Part shown: positions 7,850 to 15,655 of the stretch, one piece after another
Layout: every line of letters begins with the position of its first letter
Position numbering within the stretch: position 1 is the first letter of the stretch
NCBI GenBank assembly: GCA_964580575.1
Contig: CAZOLJ010000038.1
Span: forward strand, 1 to 44,028
DNA from: CAVPDE01 sp964580575
GTDB taxonomy: Bacteria > Desulfobacterota > DSM-4660 > Desulfatiglandales > HGW-15
Direction of reading: 5' to 3'
Length of the DNA stretch: 44,028 nucleotides
The notes under the pieces: model-generated
Database searches by the model: none
What the model saw: only the letters and a program-made list of their open reading frames with translations
Told to the model about the DNA's origin: nothing
Position numbers and translations under genes: made by a program

Positions 7850-8554
7850 TCAGGGCAACTGCGCCGGCTGAGGGGAAAGGAGAATCTCGTGCGCTTTGGG
7901 GCCGCAGTTCAGGACGAGATCGAAGGCGGACAGATTGGCGATGAAGTCTCCCCACAACTGAGGATAAACAGGAACAGGTGGGCTGACATAGGTGATCTCT
8001 ATTCCTTCATCCTGAAAGGACTTCTCATCAAGGAATTTCTTTGCAGACGATTGAGCGACGAACCGAGAAGCACCAAGTTTTGTGCAAAGGTCCACCAGTC
8101 GGCGGTTCCCCGTGGAGGGGATATTCAGGTCAGAGAGCAGAACCAATTCTGTTTGAATCGTGAGGGCTCGCATCAGGTAACGGATCACCGCAAGATTCAG
8201 CTCACCAAGCCTGTCGTTCTTCTCGGAAAAGATTTCCTCGAAAAACTCCAGATGCTCCGGAAGGTAGGGAGCTTTCTTGTAAGCGGTTTTGAGGCTCTCC
8301 ATGTGCTTTTTTGCCCATCGGCCTTCATGGCAAATTCTGACTTGGCTGATTTTTTGAAGACCCAGCCCTTTTTTCCAAACCGGCACAGTAATCCACAGCG
8401 CTCCCTGATGGCTCTTAAACCGGTTTCTGGAAATCCAGGTGGTTCCTTGCGGGAATTGGACATCGTCCAAGATGACGAACAGGTCCGACATCCACGCCTT
8501 GTAAAAGAACCCGGGGAAGGGTGCGAAGTAGGGCTGATGGGCGGAAAGGATCAT
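7850..8554 (-). CDS. WbqC-like family protein
   Basis: This 234-residue protein matches the WbqC family found in polysaccharide and surface-sugar loci. Diagnostic parts are the N-terminal 'SAHQPYFAPFPGFFYKAWMSDLFVILDDVQF', the 'WISRNRFKSHQGALWITVPV' block with conserved basic residues, and 'SSAKKFLDE' with a 'Y.G..DF' type region near the C-terminus (here reading VYPQLWGDFIANLSAFDLV). WbqC relatives are thought to act in sugar-nucleotide or glycan assembly; the precise reaction is not known. The gene is isolated from other glycan genes here. Confidence 0.85.
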   Translation of the reverse strand: MILSAHQPYFAPFPGFFYKAWMSDLFVILDDVQFPQGTTWISRNRFKSHQGALWITVPVWKKGLGLQKISQVRICHEGRWAKKHMESLKTAYKKAPYLPEHLEFFEEIFSEKNDRLGELNLAVIRYLMRALTIQTELVLLSDLNIPSTGNRRLVDLCTKLGASRFVAQSSAKKFLDEKSFQDEGIEITYVSPPVPVYPQLWGDFIANLSAFDLVLNCGPKAHEILLSPQPAQLP

Positions 8555-8581
8555 AAGAAGTGCCTAAAGTGAGCCCTTCGA

Positions 8582-8600
8582 CCCTTCGACAAGCTCAGGG
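8582..8600. repeat. CCCTTCGACAAGCTCAGGG-type palindromic repeat
   Basis: This is an imperfect palindrome (CCCTTCGACAAGCTCAGGG) in the 197-bp gap between the WbqC gene and the YibQ gene. Related or reverse-complement copies occur at 24963-24981, 26974-26992 and 30408-30427, always between genes. The rest of the gap (8601-8751) has no gene that I can see. Confidence 0.6.
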
Positions 8601-8751
8601 CTCAGGGACTTCGTCTAAAGGGTCTAAAGTTGAAAACCCTTAGAAACCTTCATGCCCGGAGATGGTTTCCGTGCCTTCTTTGTTTTCATGAGGATTTTAT
8701 TACGAAAGGAGACAAAAAGAAAGAGGATGTGTGGCCATGGAGCCAAGTGTT

Positions 8752-9540
8752 TTAGGATGCAACGGGCGTTAACACATCAGACATGTGGACCAGTTCAAAC
8801 TCCGTCTCCTTGATTCCTTTCAGGAATTGGCGAATCGCGCGGCTGGTTTCGGCAAAGGGATGCCCGATGCCCACGGCATGGCCGTGTCTCGAGGCAATCC
8901 CCTTAAGCTGATGAAGCTGCCGTAAAATCGCGCTTTCTTCCACCCTGTTGTCAAGGAATACATCTCTTGAAGTCGCAGGCAGGTGAAGCGTCTTGGCGGT
9001 CTTGTAACCCTTGGAGTCGCCTGTTGTGAGGCTGTCCACAAAAAAAAGCCCTCTTTCTTTGACAACCTGGAGAGTTTCCAACATCTCTTTGGGCGATGCG
9101 GTGAACCGTGAACCCATGTGGTTGTTCATCCCTGTGGCAAAGGGGACAGAGGTGATGTTCTCTTCCACAGTGTGTGAGATCTTGGTGGGTTCATCCCCCA
9201 CGTAGAGTGCGCCGGGGCCCGGACTAAGAGCCCGATCGCGTGGCTCCATCGGCTGGTGAAGCATGATTTCATGGCCTTCGTTGTGGATCAAAAAGGCCGA
9301 TTCCTCGGACATGGCGAGCCGAGGCAGAATGGCGAAGGTCATTGGGACGTTGAGTTCCAGGAAGGGTTTTGCGTGGGAAAGACTGGCACCAATATCATCG
9401 ATAATTAGGGCAAGACGAGGTCTTGTTCGTGGATTTTGGTCAATATGATCGAAGGCAAAGGCTTTTGAAAAAGAATTAAGCCCGAGGAGGTTTCCTAAAA
9501 TAAAAGAGGAGCTACTTAGAAGAAATGTCCTTCTATCCAT
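8752..9540 (-). CDS. YibQ-type divergent polysaccharide deacetylase, Tat-exported
   Basis: This 262-residue protein starts with a twin-arginine signal (MDRRTFLLSSSSFILG) ending near residue 30, then the divergent polysaccharide deacetylase (DUF610/YibQ) domain: 'PRLALIIDDIGASLSHAKPFLELNVPMTFAILP' with the conserved Asp-Asp, 'GHEIMLHQPMEP' with the His, 'NNHMGSRFT' with the second metal-type His, and a late 'GIGHPFAETSRAIRQFL' helix. Members are presumed to act on cell-envelope glycans, but substrate and activity are not proven. It is transcribed away from tatC, 339 bp away, and a clear promoter precedes it (9598-9626). Confidence 0.88.
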   Translation of the reverse strand: MDRRTFLLSSSSFILGNLLGLNSFSKAFAFDHIDQNPRTRPRLALIIDDIGASLSHAKPFLELNVPMTFAILPRLAMSEESAFLIHNEGHEIMLHQPMEPRDRALSPGPGALYVGDEPTKISHTVEENITSVPFATGMNNHMGSRFTASPKEMLETLQVVKERGLFFVDSLTTGDSKGYKTAKTLHLPATSRDVFLDNRVEESAILRQLHQLKGIASRHGHAVGIGHPFAETSRAIRQFLKGIKETEFELVHMSDVLTPVAS

Positions 9541-9597
9541 TTCTTTTTACTAGCTTTAGTCATGAATTTTAATTCTAAGTGAAATTGAATTTAACTA

Positions 9598-9626
9598 TTT
9601 ATACAACTAATTGCGGTTAGCGTCAA
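9598..9626 (-). promoter_or_regulatory. Sigma-70-type promoter for the YibQ gene
   Basis: Read on the minus strand: TTGACG (-35, 9621-9626), a 17-base spacer and TATAAA (-10, 9598-9603). The predicted start is near 9591, leaving an AT-rich leader of about 50 bases before the ATG at 9540. Based on sequence match only. Confidence 0.65.
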
Positions 9627-9634
9627 GAAAAAAT

Positions 9635-9646
9635 ACAACATGTTGT
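9635..9646. promoter_or_regulatory. Perfect 12-bp palindrome flanked by A and T tracts
   Basis: ACAACATGTTGT is a perfect inverted repeat just upstream of the -35 box at 9621-9626, preceded by an A-run and followed by GC and a T-run. It could be an operator for the divergent YibQ/tatC region or a small bidirectional terminator hairpin. Nothing in the sequence decides between them. The 339-bp gap 9541-9879 otherwise holds the promoter above and the iterated repeat at 9758-9847. Confidence 0.4.
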
Positions 9647-9757
9647 GCTTTTTTCTCAATTCAGGAGCAAAAATCAAGGGAAAAGCTTTTCAAACAAAAA
9701 ATTCCAGGATGATTTATTCACGAGGATTTCATAGTATGGCCGAAACAGAACCAGCGA

Positions 9758-9847
9758 GCAGTAGACAGTAAGCAGTAGGCAGTCATTCTGTGCCCGTTCC
9801 CCACGCCTCACCGATTCCTGCTCAGTGCTTACTCATGCATACTGCCC
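9758..9847. repeat. Iterated heptamer element (CAGTAAG type)
   Basis: The left part is a run of related heptamers (GCAGTAG ACAGTAA), four copies in all at 9758-9783. The right end (about 9820-9847) carries looser reverse complements such as CTCAGTGCTTACTC. It belongs to the same class as the elements at 12025, 14079 and 15562. Confidence 0.55.
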
Positions 9848-9879
9848 TTGTGAAAGATCAATGACACGGAGAAGGCTTT

Positions 9880-10659
9880 ATGGATGAAAACGGAAAGATG
9901 CCCTTCACAGAGCATCTGGCCGAATTGCGGAAGCGGTTGATCATTTGCTTTGCCGGCATCGGTGTGGGATTCGCGATTGCTTACTCCTTCAAGGAAAGCC
10001 TCTTTGTTCTGCTCATGGAGCCCCTGAAGAGCGCGATGACGCCCGGCCAGAAGCTTATTTTCACGGGGCTCCCCGAAGCATTTTTCGTTTACATTGAAGT
10101 CTCTTTTTTCGGGGGAATCCTTTTTGCGGCACCCCTGATCCTGTTCCAAATGTGGCTGTTTATTGCCCCGGGGTTGTACAAGAACGAACAGCGGTTTCTG
10201 CTTCCCCTTCTTGTTCTTTCCTGTTTCTTTTTCGCAGGAGGAGTTCTATTCGGTTACTCCGTGGTCTTTCCCTATGCGTTCAAGTATCTCCTGGGTTTTG
10301 AATCAGACCTTGTCCAGGCTCTCCCCTCCATGAGGGAGTACCTCGCTCTTGCCACCACGCTGCTCATTGCGTTCGGCTTCATCTTCCAGCTTCCTTTGGT
10401 CATGACCATGCTGGCCCGGTTCGGGATGGTCACCCCGCGGTTTCTCAGCAAGAATCGAAAATATGCCTTACTCCTGAGCTTCGTGGTTGCGGCCATCATC
10501 ACGCCCACACCCGATGTGGTGAACCAGCTCCTGATGGCAGGCCCGCTCATTGTTCTTTATGAGGTCAGCATCATGGGCGCGAAGCTCTTTGGAAAGAAAC
10601 GGATCAAGGAGGAGGAAGGCGCCAAGGAACCCGATGCAGGGGAAGGGGAGGGGAAGTGA
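9880..10659 (+). CDS. tatC: Sec-independent protein translocase TatC
   Basis: TatC is the membrane receptor for twin-arginine signal peptides. The 259-residue protein has the conserved cytoplasmic N-terminus MPFTEHLAELRKRL (about residues 7-20), where the HL.ELR..L motif contacts the signal. Six membrane segments follow, with the family's 'FPYAFKYLLGF' and 'YALLLSFVVAAIITPTPD' stretches. The C-terminal tail is acidic and Glu/Lys-rich. No tatA or tatB is nearby, so they must be elsewhere. The stop overlaps the next start (GTGA, 10656-10659). Local Tat clients in this window are the YibQ-type protein and DsrO. Confidence 0.95.
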   Translation: MDENGKMPFTEHLAELRKRLIICFAGIGVGFAIAYSFKESLFVLLMEPLKSAMTPGQKLIFTGLPEAFFVYIEVSFFGGILFAAPLILFQMWLFIAPGLYKNEQRFLLPLLVLSCFFFAGGVLFGYSVVFPYAFKYLLGFESDLVQALPSMREYLALATTLLIAFGFIFQLPLVMTMLARFGMVTPRFLSKNRKYALLLSFVVAAIITPTPDVVNQLLMAGPLIVLYEVSIMGAKLFGKKRIKEEEGAKEPDAGEGEGK

Positions 10660-12023
10660 TCACGGAAGCTGAGTCGGCGAATCTCCTGAGCACGATGCGA
10701 TCTCAAGCGGAAAAGCTTTTTCTCGCGTCTTTGAAAAGGGTCGACCCCTATGAAGCGGTGAAGCGCTTTGTGCGGCTCGACGGGAAAAGGCTTCTCCTCC
10801 ATCAGGAAGGCGAGCCGGAGGACGTGCTGGACCTCCATGCGTTTGACCGCGTCTTCGTGGTCGGCGGCGGCAAAGCCACGGCACCCATGGCCCGAGCCGT
10901 GGAAGACATTCTCGGCGAGCGAATCCGGAGAGGCATCATCAATGTCAAGTATGGCTTTGCAGAGAAGCTCCTTCGTACGGAGATCATCGAGGCAGGGCAT
11001 CCCCTTCCTGATCAGAAAGGGGTGGAGGGGACCAGAGAAATCGTGGATCTGTTGCAGTCGGCCGGGCAAAGAGATCTGGTTTTTTCTCTTATCTCCGGCG
11101 GCGGCTCTGCCCTGCTGCCCCTGCCGGCGGAACCCATTCCTCTGGCCGAGAAGCAGTCTCTCACCAAGAAACTCCTGGAATGCGGAGCCAGCATCGAGGA
11201 GATCAACACCCTACGAAAACACATCTCTCTTTCCAAAGGCGGTCAGCTGGCAAGGATGGCCTTTCCGGCGACCACGGTCAACCTGATGCTTTCCGATGTG
11301 GTGGGCGACAAGATGGATGTCATTGCATCAGGGCCCTTTGTTCCGGATCAAAGCACCTTCCAAGACGCCCGGGCGATCATCGATAAATACGGACTCACGG
11401 ACATCCCTGAATCCATTAGGGCCCATGTCCAGAGAGGACTGGAAGGCAAAATACCGGAAACACCCAAGGCCGGGGACGTCGTTTTCAGCCGCGTGCGCAA
11501 CCGCATCGTCGGGAGCAACCTTCTTGCGCTTGAAGCGGCGAAAGAGGAGGCAGAGGCTATAGGGTACAGAACGCTGATCCTTTCCTCCACGGTGGAAGGG
11601 GAAACCAAAGAGGTGGCGAGAGTGCACACAGCCATCGCAAAGGAGATCCTCGCCTCGGGCCAACCCCTTCGAGCGCCTGCATGTGTCATTTCAGGGGGAG
11701 AGACGACCGTCACCATCCGGGGCCAGGGTCTAGGCGGAAGAAATCAGGAATTCTGCTTGGCGGCGGCGCTTGATCTCACAGCCCTTCCGCCGAGGGTGGT
11801 CGTGTTGAGCGGGGGAACGGACGGCAACGACGGCCCGACGCCGGCAGCCGGTGCCATTGTTGACAACCTTACCGTGCAACGGGGGATCCAGGCAGGCGTG
11901 AAAGCGGCCGAATATCTTCGCAACAATGATTCCTTCCGTTTCTTCGAGAAGACGGGAGATCTGCTTATCACAGGGCCGACGAAAACCAATGTAATGGATG
12001 TAAGGCTGGTCCTTGTGCGCTAA
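10656..12023 (+). CDS. Glycerate 2-kinase (MOFRL/DUF4147 family)
   Basis: This 455-residue protein matches the class II glycerate kinase family (DUF4147 plus MOFRL domains), which phosphorylates D-glycerate to 2-phosphoglycerate. Visible motifs are 'DRVFVVGGGKATAPMARAVE' (about residues 65-84), 'AGHPLPDQKGVEGT', 'FSLISGGGSALLPLP' (about 143-157), 'LRKHISLSKGGQLAR' and, in the MOFRL domain, 'CVISGGETTVTIRGQGLGGRNQEFCLA' and 'LSGGTDGNDGPTPAAGAIVD'. All family-signature glycine loops are present. It starts with GTG overlapping the tatC stop, so the two are co-translated although functionally unrelated. Confidence 0.92.
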   Translation: MITEAESANLLSTMRSQAEKLFLASLKRVDPYEAVKRFVRLDGKRLLLHQEGEPEDVLDLHAFDRVFVVGGGKATAPMARAVEDILGERIRRGIINVKYGFAEKLLRTEIIEAGHPLPDQKGVEGTREIVDLLQSAGQRDLVFSLISGGGSALLPLPAEPIPLAEKQSLTKKLLECGASIEEINTLRKHISLSKGGQLARMAFPATTVNLMLSDVVGDKMDVIASGPFVPDQSTFQDARAIIDKYGLTDIPESIRAHVQRGLEGKIPETPKAGDVVFSRVRNRIVGSNLLALEAAKEEAEAIGYRTLILSSTVEGETKEVARVHTAIAKEILASGQPLRAPACVISGGETTVTIRGQGLGGRNQEFCLAAALDLTALPPRVVVLSGGTDGNDGPTPAAGAIVDNLTVQRGIQAGVKAAEYLRNNDSFRFFEKTGDLLITGPTKTNVMDVRLVLVR

Positions 12024-12024
12024 A

Positions 12025-12167
12025 CCAGTAACCCGTAATCAGTGAACAGTAAACAGTGGGAAGCAGGGTGGATCCCACGATTCCTAAGGCCTTAACCCTC
12101 CTGCCGGGGAAAAGAAATAGGTTGCGGACGACATGAAAGACTGCTTACTGCCTACTGATCACTGGGT
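12025..12167. repeat. Iterated heptamer inverted-repeat element
   Basis: The left arm 12025-12060 carries related heptamers (CAGTAAC, ATCAGTG, AACAGTA, AACAGTG). The right arm 12140-12167 carries the reverse-complement words (ACTGCTTACTGCCTACTGAT). The ~80 bases between them are unique. The right arm runs into the truncated glycosyltransferase frame and supplies its stop. Confidence 0.6.
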
Positions 12168-12418
12168 TTGCCCAGCCATCGCTGCACAAGGTAGGGCTTG
12201 GTCATTTCGAAAACCATGCAGTCCTCTTTGGTGTGGTCTGGAGATTTGTTGTCAGAGTTGATGACCACGGCTCGCAGGCCGGGAAAATACCGGGTCAATC
12301 CATCGCCGGCCTGAAGAGCCGCGTGGCCAATGGTGTTCGCCTCGTTATGGGAGGGAATGCTGACCACCAGGTCCGCCTGGTCGATTCCTGAAGGGTTGAC
12401 TTCCGCTTCAAACATCAA
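12152..12418 (-). pseudogene. Truncated glycosyltransferase family 2-like N-terminus
   Basis: This 88-codon frame starts at an ATG that overlaps the ruvB stop by four bases. Residues 1 to about 60 look like the start of a nucleotide-diphospho-sugar glycosyltransferase: 'ADLVVSIPSHNEANTIGHAAL' (the GT-A P-S-x-N-E turn) and 'LRAVVINSDNKSPD', the DxD-like region. A real enzyme would be about 400 residues. Here the frame drifts into KPSDQ-stop, which is translated from the iterated repeat at 12140-12167. I read it as a stump left after a deletion ending at the repeat. Confidence 0.6.
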
Positions 12419-13440
12419 AATAATTTCTTTTGCTGTGGATCCCTGTCGTCCATAGGGATCCCAAAGTGGCTGTAGGCAAGTTTCGTGGCCACTCGTCCTC
12501 GGGGAGTCCTCTTGATGTACCCCATCTGGATCAGGAAAGGCTCGTAGACGTCTTCCAGGGTGTCTTTCTCTTCGCTCACCGCGGCGGACAAGGTGTCCAG
12601 GCCGATCGGTCCTCCGTTGAATTTCTGGATAATGGTGAGCATGATGTGGCGGTCCATTTTGTCCAGGCCCCGGACGTCCACGCCCAGCATGTCCAAAGCC
12701 TCCTTAGCCACTTCCTGTGTAATCACTCCCTGAGCCTCCACCTGCGCGTAATCCCGGACTCTCCGGAGAAGGCGGTTCGCCACTCTCGGGGTTCCTCTCG
12801 ATCTTCCCGAGAGTTCGAAAGCGCCGTCCTCGCTGATCGGGATGTCGAGCAATTTTGCCGATCGCTGAACGATCTTCCTGAGTTCTTCAGGGCTGTAAAA
12901 CTCGACCCTGAGCACCACACCGAAACGCTCCCTCAAGGGAGGAGTGAGAAGTCCGGCTCGGGTGGTGGCTCCCACCAGAGTGAAAGGAGGCAAGGGAATC
13001 TTCATGGTTCTCGCAGAGGGCCCCTGGCCGATGATGATGTCGAGCTGGAAATCTTCCATGGCCGGATAGAGGATCTCTTCGACCACGTGGTTCAGGCGGT
13101 GAACCTCGTCAATGAACAGCACGTCTCTCGGCTGCAGGCTTGTGAGGATGGCGGCAAGGTCCCCGGGTCTTTCGATCACAGGACCGGAAGTGCTGTTGAT
13201 GTTCACCTTGAGTTCATTGGCAAGGATATGAGCCAGTGAGGTTTTCCCGAGGCCCGGGCTTCCATGGAAGAGCACGTGGTCCAGCGCCTCGGAGCGAGCC
13301 TTAGCCGCCTCAATGAAGACCCGGAGATTTCGTTTGAGTTCGTCCTGCCCCACGTAATCATCCAGAGACTTCGGCCTCAGACTGACTTCGGATGGAAGTT
13401 CGTCGAGGTCCGGTTCTGGATCGATAATGGTGTTTTTCAT
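12415..13440 (-). CDS. ruvB: Holliday junction branch-migration ATPase RuvB
   Basis: RuvB is the hexameric AAA+ motor that drives branch migration of Holliday junctions with RuvA. The 341-residue protein shows LRPKSLDDYVGQDELK at the N-terminus, Walker A GSPGLGKT (about residues 59-66), Walker B LFIDEVHRL (about 107-115), sensor 'GATTRAGLLTPPLRERFG' and the C-terminal winged-helix 'QMGYIKRTPRGRVAT'. Length is normal. It lies seven bases downstream of ruvA in the same direction. Confidence 0.97.
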   Translation of the reverse strand: MKNTIIDPEPDLDELPSEVSLRPKSLDDYVGQDELKRNLRVFIEAAKARSEALDHVLFHGSPGLGKTSLAHILANELKVNINSTSGPVIERPGDLAAILTSLQPRDVLFIDEVHRLNHVVEEILYPAMEDFQLDIIIGQGPSARTMKIPLPPFTLVGATTRAGLLTPPLRERFGVVLRVEFYSPEELRKIVQRSAKLLDIPISEDGAFELSGRSRGTPRVANRLLRRVRDYAQVEAQGVITQEVAKEALDMLGVDVRGLDKMDRHIMLTIIQKFNGGPIGLDTLSAAVSEEKDTLEDVYEPFLIQMGYIKRTPRGRVATKLAYSHFGIPMDDRDPQQKKLF

Positions 13441-13447
13441 GTCAAGC

Positions 13448-14050
13448 CTAAGCGAGGACTCTCAGGGCCTCTTTGATCAAAGACTGGAGGTTGAAGGTTT
13501 CCAAACGGGTCCGGGCTCTTTCCACAGCGTCCCTTGCCGATTTGGCCGAATACCCGAGATTCAGCAGAGCGGAGGCGGCATCATCGAGCATCCCCTTTTC
13601 TTCCGGGGGGAGCACCTGAGAGGGCAAGGGCTCCAGGGTCCCCTTCAGCTTCAGGGCTTTTTCCCGAAGTTCAAGGGCGATTCTCTCAGAGGTCTTTTTC
13701 CCAATGCCCGGGATCGACTGCATCCGGGCTGTGTCTCCCCGGGCCATGGCCCCCAGAAGTTCTTCAGGTCCAATCCCGGAGAGGATGTTGGTCGCAAGTT
13801 TAGGTCCGATGCCGGATACGGAGATCAACATGGTGAAGATCTCTTTTTCCAGAGGGGTGTAAAACCCGAAGAGCATCAGGGCATCTTCTCTCACGTGGGT
13901 GTAAATATGAAGGCTCACCTTGCCGTCTTTCTCAGGCAAGGCATAAAAGGTTGAGAGAGGGACGGTCACTTCATAGCCGATGCCCCCGTTGTCAATAATC
14001 AGCGATTGAGGCGCTTTGGTGAGCAAGATGCCGCTCAGGTGTGCGATCAT
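13448..14050 (-). CDS. ruvA: Holliday junction binding protein RuvA
   Basis: RuvA tetramers clamp the Holliday junction and load RuvB. The 200-residue protein has the usual three domains: an OB-fold beginning MIAHLSGILLTK and 'GIGYEVTVPLSTF', tandem helix-hairpin-helix motifs with 'LISVSGIGPKLATNIL' and 'SIPGIGKKTSERIALELR', and a C-terminal three-helix domain 'DAASALLNLGYSAKSA' that binds RuvB. It precedes ruvB, as in many bacteria; ruvC and yebC lie upstream beyond a repeat element. Confidence 0.97.
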   Translation of the reverse strand: MIAHLSGILLTKAPQSLIIDNGGIGYEVTVPLSTFYALPEKDGKVSLHIYTHVREDALMLFGFYTPLEKEIFTMLISVSGIGPKLATNILSGIGPEELLGAMARGDTARMQSIPGIGKKTSERIALELREKALKLKGTLEPLPSQVLPPEEKGMLDDAASALLNLGYSAKSARDAVERARTRLETFNLQSLIKEALRVLA

Positions 14051-14078
14051 AAGAGAAGTGCCTTAAGTGTCAAAAGTT

Positions 14079-14172
14079 CAGTAACCCAGTGACAAGTGAC
14101 GAGTAACAAGTGACAAGAAAAAACAAAAACCTCTTTTTAACTCGTCCCTTGTTACTCGTCACTCGTTACTCG
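14079..14172. repeat. Iterated heptamer inverted-repeat element (GTGACAA type)
   Basis: The left arm 14079-14117 consists of heptamers of the form GTGACAA, GTGACGA and GTAACAA. The right arm 14141-14172 is built of the complementary words (TTGTTACTCGTCACTCG). An A-rich, then T-rich spacer lies between. It sits exactly between ruvC and ruvA and could fold into a long imperfect hairpin. Confidence 0.65.
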
Positions 14173-14194
14173 AAAAGCAACACGCCACCTGCGG

Positions 14195-14671
14195 TCATTT
14201 GTGAAATCGTGTCCAGTTCAGATGGCAGATCGCAGTCGCAAGAGCATCGGAAGCATCGAGGGGCGGCAGGGTTTTCATTTTCAAGATGACCTGGGTCATG
14301 GACCTCACCTGCTCCTTTGATGCACGCCCGTAACCCACCACGGATTTCTTGATCTCCAGCGGGGAATACTCAAAAATCTTGACCCTGTTCTGAACGGCCG
14401 CAATGAGCACCGCGCCTCTCGCGTGTCCTATCTTCAAGGCGCTCTGAAGGTTTTTGTGGAAAAAAAGATCTTCGATGGCCATCTCCTCGGGCCGGAAGCG
14501 GATCATGATCTCGGTCATGGACTGGAAGATCTCGTAGATTCTTTCAAAGAACGGACGGTTGAGCGAGGTTCCAAAGGTGCCGGCATGGAGACAGGTGACC
14601 TGATTGCCGTTTTTCTCCACCAGCCCATATCCGGTCACCCGGGAGCCGGGATCAACGCCCAGAACGATCAT
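14195..14671 (-). CDS. ruvC: Holliday junction resolvase RuvC
   Basis: RuvC cleaves Holliday junctions symmetrically. The 158-residue protein has the four catalytic acids in canonical places: Asp7 in GVDPGSRVTGYG, Glu67 in MAIEDLFF, and Asp139 and Asp142 in LDASDALATAICH. It starts by overlapping the yebC stop (ATGA, 14668-14671), the common yebC-ruvC arrangement. ruvA-ruvB follow after a 144-bp gap holding an iterated repeat. Confidence 0.97.
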   Translation of the reverse strand: MIVLGVDPGSRVTGYGLVEKNGNQVTCLHAGTFGTSLNRPFFERIYEIFQSMTEIMIRFRPEEMAIEDLFFHKNLQSALKIGHARGAVLIAAVQNRVKIFEYSPLEIKKSVVGYGRASKEQVRSMTQVILKMKTLPPLDASDALATAICHLNWTRFHK

Positions 14672-15417
14672 CGGTCCATAGCCTCGATGACCTCATCCGG
14701 GATGTCGAAATTGGCGTACACGTGGTTGATATCGTCGTTGTCTTCGAGGGCTTCCATGAGGTTCAGCATCTGCTCGGCCTTTTTCCCTTCAAGCTTGACC
14801 GTGTTCTGGGGAATCATGGTAATCTCTGAGAGACTGTAAGGAAGCTTCGCGTCATCAAAGGCTTTCTTCACTTTCTCGAAATCGGCCGTTCCCATCACAA
14901 CCTCGAACTGGGATCCGCTCTGCCTCACGTCCTCAGCCCCGGCATCGAGGGCAATCTCCATGATCTTCTCTTCCTCAGCCTTGTCCTGATCAAAGACCAT
15001 CAAGCCTTTCTTGACAAAGATCCAGGAAACAGATCCCGGTTCTCCCAGGTTTCCGCCGTGACGGTCGAAGATGTGCTTGAGGTCTGCCACGGTTCTGTTC
15101 TTGTTGTCCGTGAGACAGCTGATCAGAATCGCCACGCCTCCAGGCCCATAGGCTTCATAACTCATCTCTTCGTAGTTGACTCCCTCCAGCTCGCCCGTGC
15201 CCTTCTTGATCGCCCTGTCGATATTGTCCCTGGGCATGTTCTCCGCCTTTGCCGATGCGATCGCTGATCTTAGGCGGGCATTGCCATTGGGATCGCCGCC
15301 GCCGATGCGGGCAGAAACGGTGAGCTCTTTGATCAGTTTTGTAAAAATTTTGCCCCTCTTTGCATCGATGGCTCCCTTTTTGTGTTTAATGGAAGCCCAT
15401 TTTGAATGACCGGACAT
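14668..15417 (-). CDS. yebC: YebC/PmpR family protein
   Basis: This 249-residue protein is a typical YebC: MSGHSKWASIKHKKGAIDAK at the start, 'GGGDPNGNARLRSAIASAKAENMPRDNIDRAIKKG' in domain 1 and 'YEAYGPGGVAILISCLTDNKNRT' in domain 2. Family members were long annotated as transcriptional regulators; some have been tied to translation of proline-rich stretches. A strong Shine-Dalgarno (AGGAGGT, on the minus strand) precedes the ATG. Its stop overlaps ruvC. Confidence 0.96.
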   Translation of the reverse strand: MSGHSKWASIKHKKGAIDAKRGKIFTKLIKELTVSARIGGGDPNGNARLRSAIASAKAENMPRDNIDRAIKKGTGELEGVNYEEMSYEAYGPGGVAILISCLTDNKNRTVADLKHIFDRHGGNLGEPGSVSWIFVKKGLMVFDQDKAEEEKIMEIALDAGAEDVRQSGSQFEVVMGTADFEKVKKAFDDAKLPYSLSEITMIPQNTVKLEGKKAEQMLNLMEALEDNDDINHVYANFDIPDEVIEAMDR

Positions 15418-15561
15418 ACGACTACCTCCTCAATCTGCTTGCTCAAGCCCTGTCAAAAAAAGTTTAAACCACGCGGTAACTCAGTGCAAACCCTCGACCG
15501 CAACCGGAAATGACCTGTCGCGACAATCGTCTCCCGCCTCTTCCCCTCAAGGATTATCAAG

Positions 15562-15655
15562 AAGTAAGCAGTAAGTAGTACGCAGTAAGCAGCGACGAAT
15601 AGGCAAACAACAAGGACTGAGGACTGAGGACTGCTTACGGCTTACTGTTCACTGG
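15562..15655. repeat. Iterated heptamer inverted-repeat element (CAGTAAG type)
   Basis: The left arm 15562-15596 is a run of heptamers such as AGTAAGC, AGTAAGT and AGTACGC. A middle block repeats GGACTGA three times. The right arm 15631-15655 carries the reverse-complement words (CTGCTTACGGCTTACTG). The right arm overlaps the last codons of rlmE and provides its stop. The remaining yebC-rlmE gap (15418-15561) shows no gene. Confidence 0.6.

Noticed and set aside
14079..14172. Regular repeats that might suggest a CRISPR array
   Set aside because: The words are only 7-8 bases, tandem without unique spacers, and no cas genes are near.
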